This document shows, piece after piece, positions 21,392 through 23,101 of a DNA stretch of 23,101 nucleotides. A program made the position numbers and the translations under genes. The notes beneath the pieces were generated by a model. That model was not told where the DNA came from. It worked only from the letters and a program-made list of their open reading frames with translations, and searched no databases. Source of the stretch: Candidatus Geoarchaeota archaeon (GTDB lineage Archaea > Thermoproteota > Thermoprotei > Gearchaeales > WAQG01); assembly GCA_015520395.1 (NCBI GenBank), contig WAQG01000108.1, positions 1 through 23,101 on the forward strand, given 5' to 3'. Each line of letters begins with the position of its first letter. Position 1 is the first letter of the stretch.

Positions 21392-22684
21392 ATGGCCGGG
21401 GGCACCCTCTACACGGAGACCTATGGCTGCACATTTAACCTAGCTGACACCAGGTTTATCGAGGCGGAGTTCTTATCTAGGGGCTGGAGGCTTGTTTCAA
21501 GACCCGAGGAGGCTGATGTCATTATCGTCAACACGTGTGTGGTGAGGCTGGACACGGAGCTGGCGATGGTTAGGCGGCTTAAAAGGCTAAGAAAGTATCT
21601 GGAGGATGGGAAGCGCATTGTCGTAACCGGCTGCATGGTTACGGCACTCCCATCCCTGATAGCTGAAAACCTGCCGGGGGCATTGATGCTTTCACCCTCC
21701 GCCCTGGACGAGGTTTATAACGCGGTTGTTGGTGGCTTCAGTGGGTATTTTGGTGTGGGCCTTCCGGGCCGGAGGGCTGACATAATTCCGCCGTATAGGG
21801 GCGAGCTAACATACATCCTTCCAATAGGCACAGGATGTATAGGGAGTTGCAGCTTCTGCATAGTTAAGGTGGCCCGGGGGAGGCTGAGGAGCTATAGTCC
21901 TGACGGGATATACAGGGCCTTTAGGGCTGCTGTAAGGGGAGGTGCAAAGGAGGTATACCTAACCTCCCAGGACACCGCCGTATATGGCCTAGACATAGGT
22001 TACCCCCTGCCGAAGCTGCTCAGGCTGCTGCTCAGGGTTCCGGGCGAGTACAGGGTCAGGATAGGAATGTTCAACCCCCTACCCCTCAAACTCATAATAG
22101 ACGACCTCCTCCCCATCTACAGGGATCCGAGGGTTTACAAGTTTGTTCATCTGCCCGTTCAAAGCGGCGACGACGGCGTGTTGAGAGCTATGAGGAGGGG
22201 CTACACCGTCTCAGACTTCCTGAGCCTTGTGAAAAAGATCAGGTCGAGCGTTCCAGACGTCCAGCTAGTCACCGACATAATAGTGGGGTACCCAGGAGAG
22301 ACCGAGGAGGCCTTTGAGAACACGCTTAGACTCGTTGAGAAGGTGCGGCCTGACAGAGTCCATGTTGCGAGGTTTACATCAAGGCCTCACACGCCAGCCT
22401 CGGCTTTAAAGCAACTGCCGGACGACGTTAAGAAGAGGAGATCCAGGATTCTCACCGAGCTTGTCCAGAAGATAGCCTACGAGAACAACCTGAGGTATGT
22501 GGGGAGGGAGCTCAGGGTTCTGGTCGTGGGCAGGAGCCCGAAGGGGCAGATCGAGGCTAGAAGCGACGACTACCGTGTCGTGATACTTGAGAAGGGCGGG
22601 GATAAACTGATCGGAAAGTTCATCTATGTTGAAATAGTGGATGCGGGGCCATTCTACCTTAAAGGGGTTCCCGTCAGTAGTTGA
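21392..22684 (+). CDS. MiaB-like tRNA methylthiotransferase (CDKAL1/e-MtaB type)
   Basis: This radical-SAM enzyme is predicted to add a methylthio group to t6A37 of tRNA, giving ms2t6A. It has an N-terminal UPF0004 domain with three cluster cysteines (TYGC, Cys13; NTC, Cys49; TGC, Cys81), a radical-SAM domain with GTGCIGSCSFC (Cys149, Cys153, Cys156) and a C-terminal TRAM-like domain from about residue 370. The 430-aa length fits the archaeal/eukaryotic clade. ATG 21392 is chosen because it begins just before TLYTETYGC and fits the TATA box at 21358-21364; an upstream ATG at 21341 would add 17 atypical residues. The last 11 bp overlap gcvPB. Confidence 0.92.
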   Translation: MAGGTLYTETYGCTFNLADTRFIEAEFLSRGWRLVSRPEEADVIIVNTCVVRLDTELAMVRRLKRLRKYLEDGKRIVVTGCMVTALPSLIAENLPGALMLSPSALDEVYNAVVGGFSGYFGVGLPGRRADIIPPYRGELTYILPIGTGCIGSCSFCIVKVARGRLRSYSPDGIYRAFRAAVRGGAKEVYLTSQDTAVYGLDIGYPLPKLLRLLLRVPGEYRVRIGMFNPLPLKLIIDDLLPIYRDPRVYKFVHLPVQSGDDGVLRAMRRGYTVSDFLSLVKKIRSSVPDVQLVTDIIVGYPGETEEAFENTLRLVEKVRPDRVHVARFTSRPHTPASALKQLPDDVKKRRSRILTELVQKIAYENNLRYVGRELRVLVVGRSPKGQIEARSDDYRVVILEKGGDKLIGKFIYVEIVDAGPFYLKGVPVSS

Positions 22685-23101
22685 TGAGCCCCGCCTTTCT
22701 TTTCTCAACATACATACGCCAGGTCAGCGCCATGGTCTTGGGCTTTGAAGCTGCACCCTCGTCCAGCCTTCCAATCGAAGTGTTATGTGGCGCGCTTAAC
22801 AGAACGTCGGGGTTATCGTAAGCCTCCTCCAAAACTTTTTTCATGATCTCCGCGTATTGGGCGACCCTCTCTCTAGTCTCGGTTTCGGGAAGCTCTATGA
22901 GCAGGGCCTCCTCGACTATCAGCGGGAAATACATCGTTGGGGCGTGAACCCCGTAGTCCAGCAGCCTTTTAGCCACGTGAAGCGCCCTAACGCCTGTCTC
23001 CTCCCTCAGCTTCTCAAGGCTGACTGCAACCTCATGTTTTCTCGGCTTTTCAGGGTTGTAGGGAAGCGTGAGTCCGGGAGCCCCCTTCAGAAGCCTTACT
23101 A
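22674..23101 (-). CDS. gcvPB: Glycine dehydrogenase (decarboxylating) subunit 2, 5' part beyond window
   Basis: This is the C-terminal 141 residues of the second P-protein subunit of the glycine cleavage system, which with GcvPA decarboxylates glycine using pyridoxal phosphate and loads the H protein. The visible part has KHEVAVS, the strongly conserved AKRLLDYGVHAPTMYFPL, a PETETRE segment and the APHNTSIGRLDE motif near the end, all diagnostic for GcvPB. The start and the PLP lysine lie beyond base 23101. The gene sits about 22 kb from gcvH in this window. Its 3' end overlaps the methylthiotransferase gene by 11 bp. Confidence 0.96.
   Translation of the reverse strand, partial: VRLLKGAPGLTLPYNPEKPRKHEVAVSLEKLREETGVRALHVAKRLLDYGVHAPTMYFPLIVEEALLIELPETETRERVAQYAEIMKKVLEEAYDNPDVLLSAPHNTSIGRLDEGAASKPKTMALTWRMYVEKRKAGLINY

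Noticed and set aside
1..23101. Mobile elements, CRISPR arrays, tRNA or rRNA genes
   Set aside because: Nearly every base is in a recognised gene. I saw no transposase or integrase frame, spaced repeat array, cloverleaf or terminal inverted repeat. A tRNAscan and covariance-model search would be decisive.

Overview
The window reads as the chromosome of a thermophilic archaeon, most likely of the TACK/Thermoproteota side, although the exact lineage cannot be fixed from this sequence. The evidence is a full set of archaeal information-processing genes (PriS/PriL primase, a Gins51-type GINS subunit, PCNA, TFS, Rpo11, Csl4, L44e, S27e, aIF2-alpha, Nop10, L10e). It is supported by an AglB/STT3 oligosaccharyltransferase, TATA-box promoters about 26-30 bp before start codons, GGTGAT/GGAGG ribosome-binding sites, common TTG and GTG starts, and arginine codons dominated by AGG/AGA. 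I see no tRNA, rRNA, CRISPR array, insertion sequence, prophage or integration scar.

Layout. (1) At 1-328 (-) lies the 5' part of gcvH, cut by the window edge. (2) At 387-3623 (+) an ATP-NAD kinase-like gene is followed by aglB. (3) At 3620-11001 (-) a long, tightly packed block reads, in transcription order: METTL5-like methyltransferase, csl4, rpo11 (rpoL), an unrecognised 116-aa protein, tfs, pcna, priL, priS, gins51, rpl44e, rps27e, aif2-alpha, nop10. It links rRNA modification, RNA decay, transcription, replication and translation, with internal TATA boxes before rpo11, tfs and pcna. (4) At 11044-12957 are a HemK2/Mtq2-type methyltransferase (+), TrmJ (-) and ribosomal protein L10e (+). 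(5) At 12941-15029 a SerB-like HAD phosphatase (-) and a glycerate 2-kinase (+) diverge from one palindromic TATA element. (6) At 15018-18928 (-) a geranylgeranyl-reductase-family flavoprotein precedes a large secreted, membrane-anchored FG-GAP/Ig-like surface protein. (7) At 19015-20304 (+) is a cation:proton antiporter. (8) At 20291-21304 (-) are the FAD synthase RibL and a macro-domain protein. (9) At 21392-22684 (+) is an archaeal MiaB/CDKAL1-like tRNA methylthiotransferase. (10) At 22674-23101 (-) lies the C-terminal part of gcvPB, cut by the window edge.

The genome is extremely compact. All six tail-to-tail gene pairs overlap by 4-25 bp, and head-to-head pairs share very short promoter regions, some centred on one symmetric AT element. 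The longest non-coding stretch is 12273-12432 (160 bp); it holds two promoters and a small repeat cluster. No gap exceeds 300 bp.

Most of the content is conserved core machinery. I did not find a clear-cut new defence or mobile system. The best leads are an extra zinc ribbon inserted in the primase catalytic subunit, a small unassigned protein between two RNA polymerase genes, the divergent METTL5/HemK2 methyltransferase pair, the lipid-reductase/surface-protein pair, and the compact promoter and terminator architecture.
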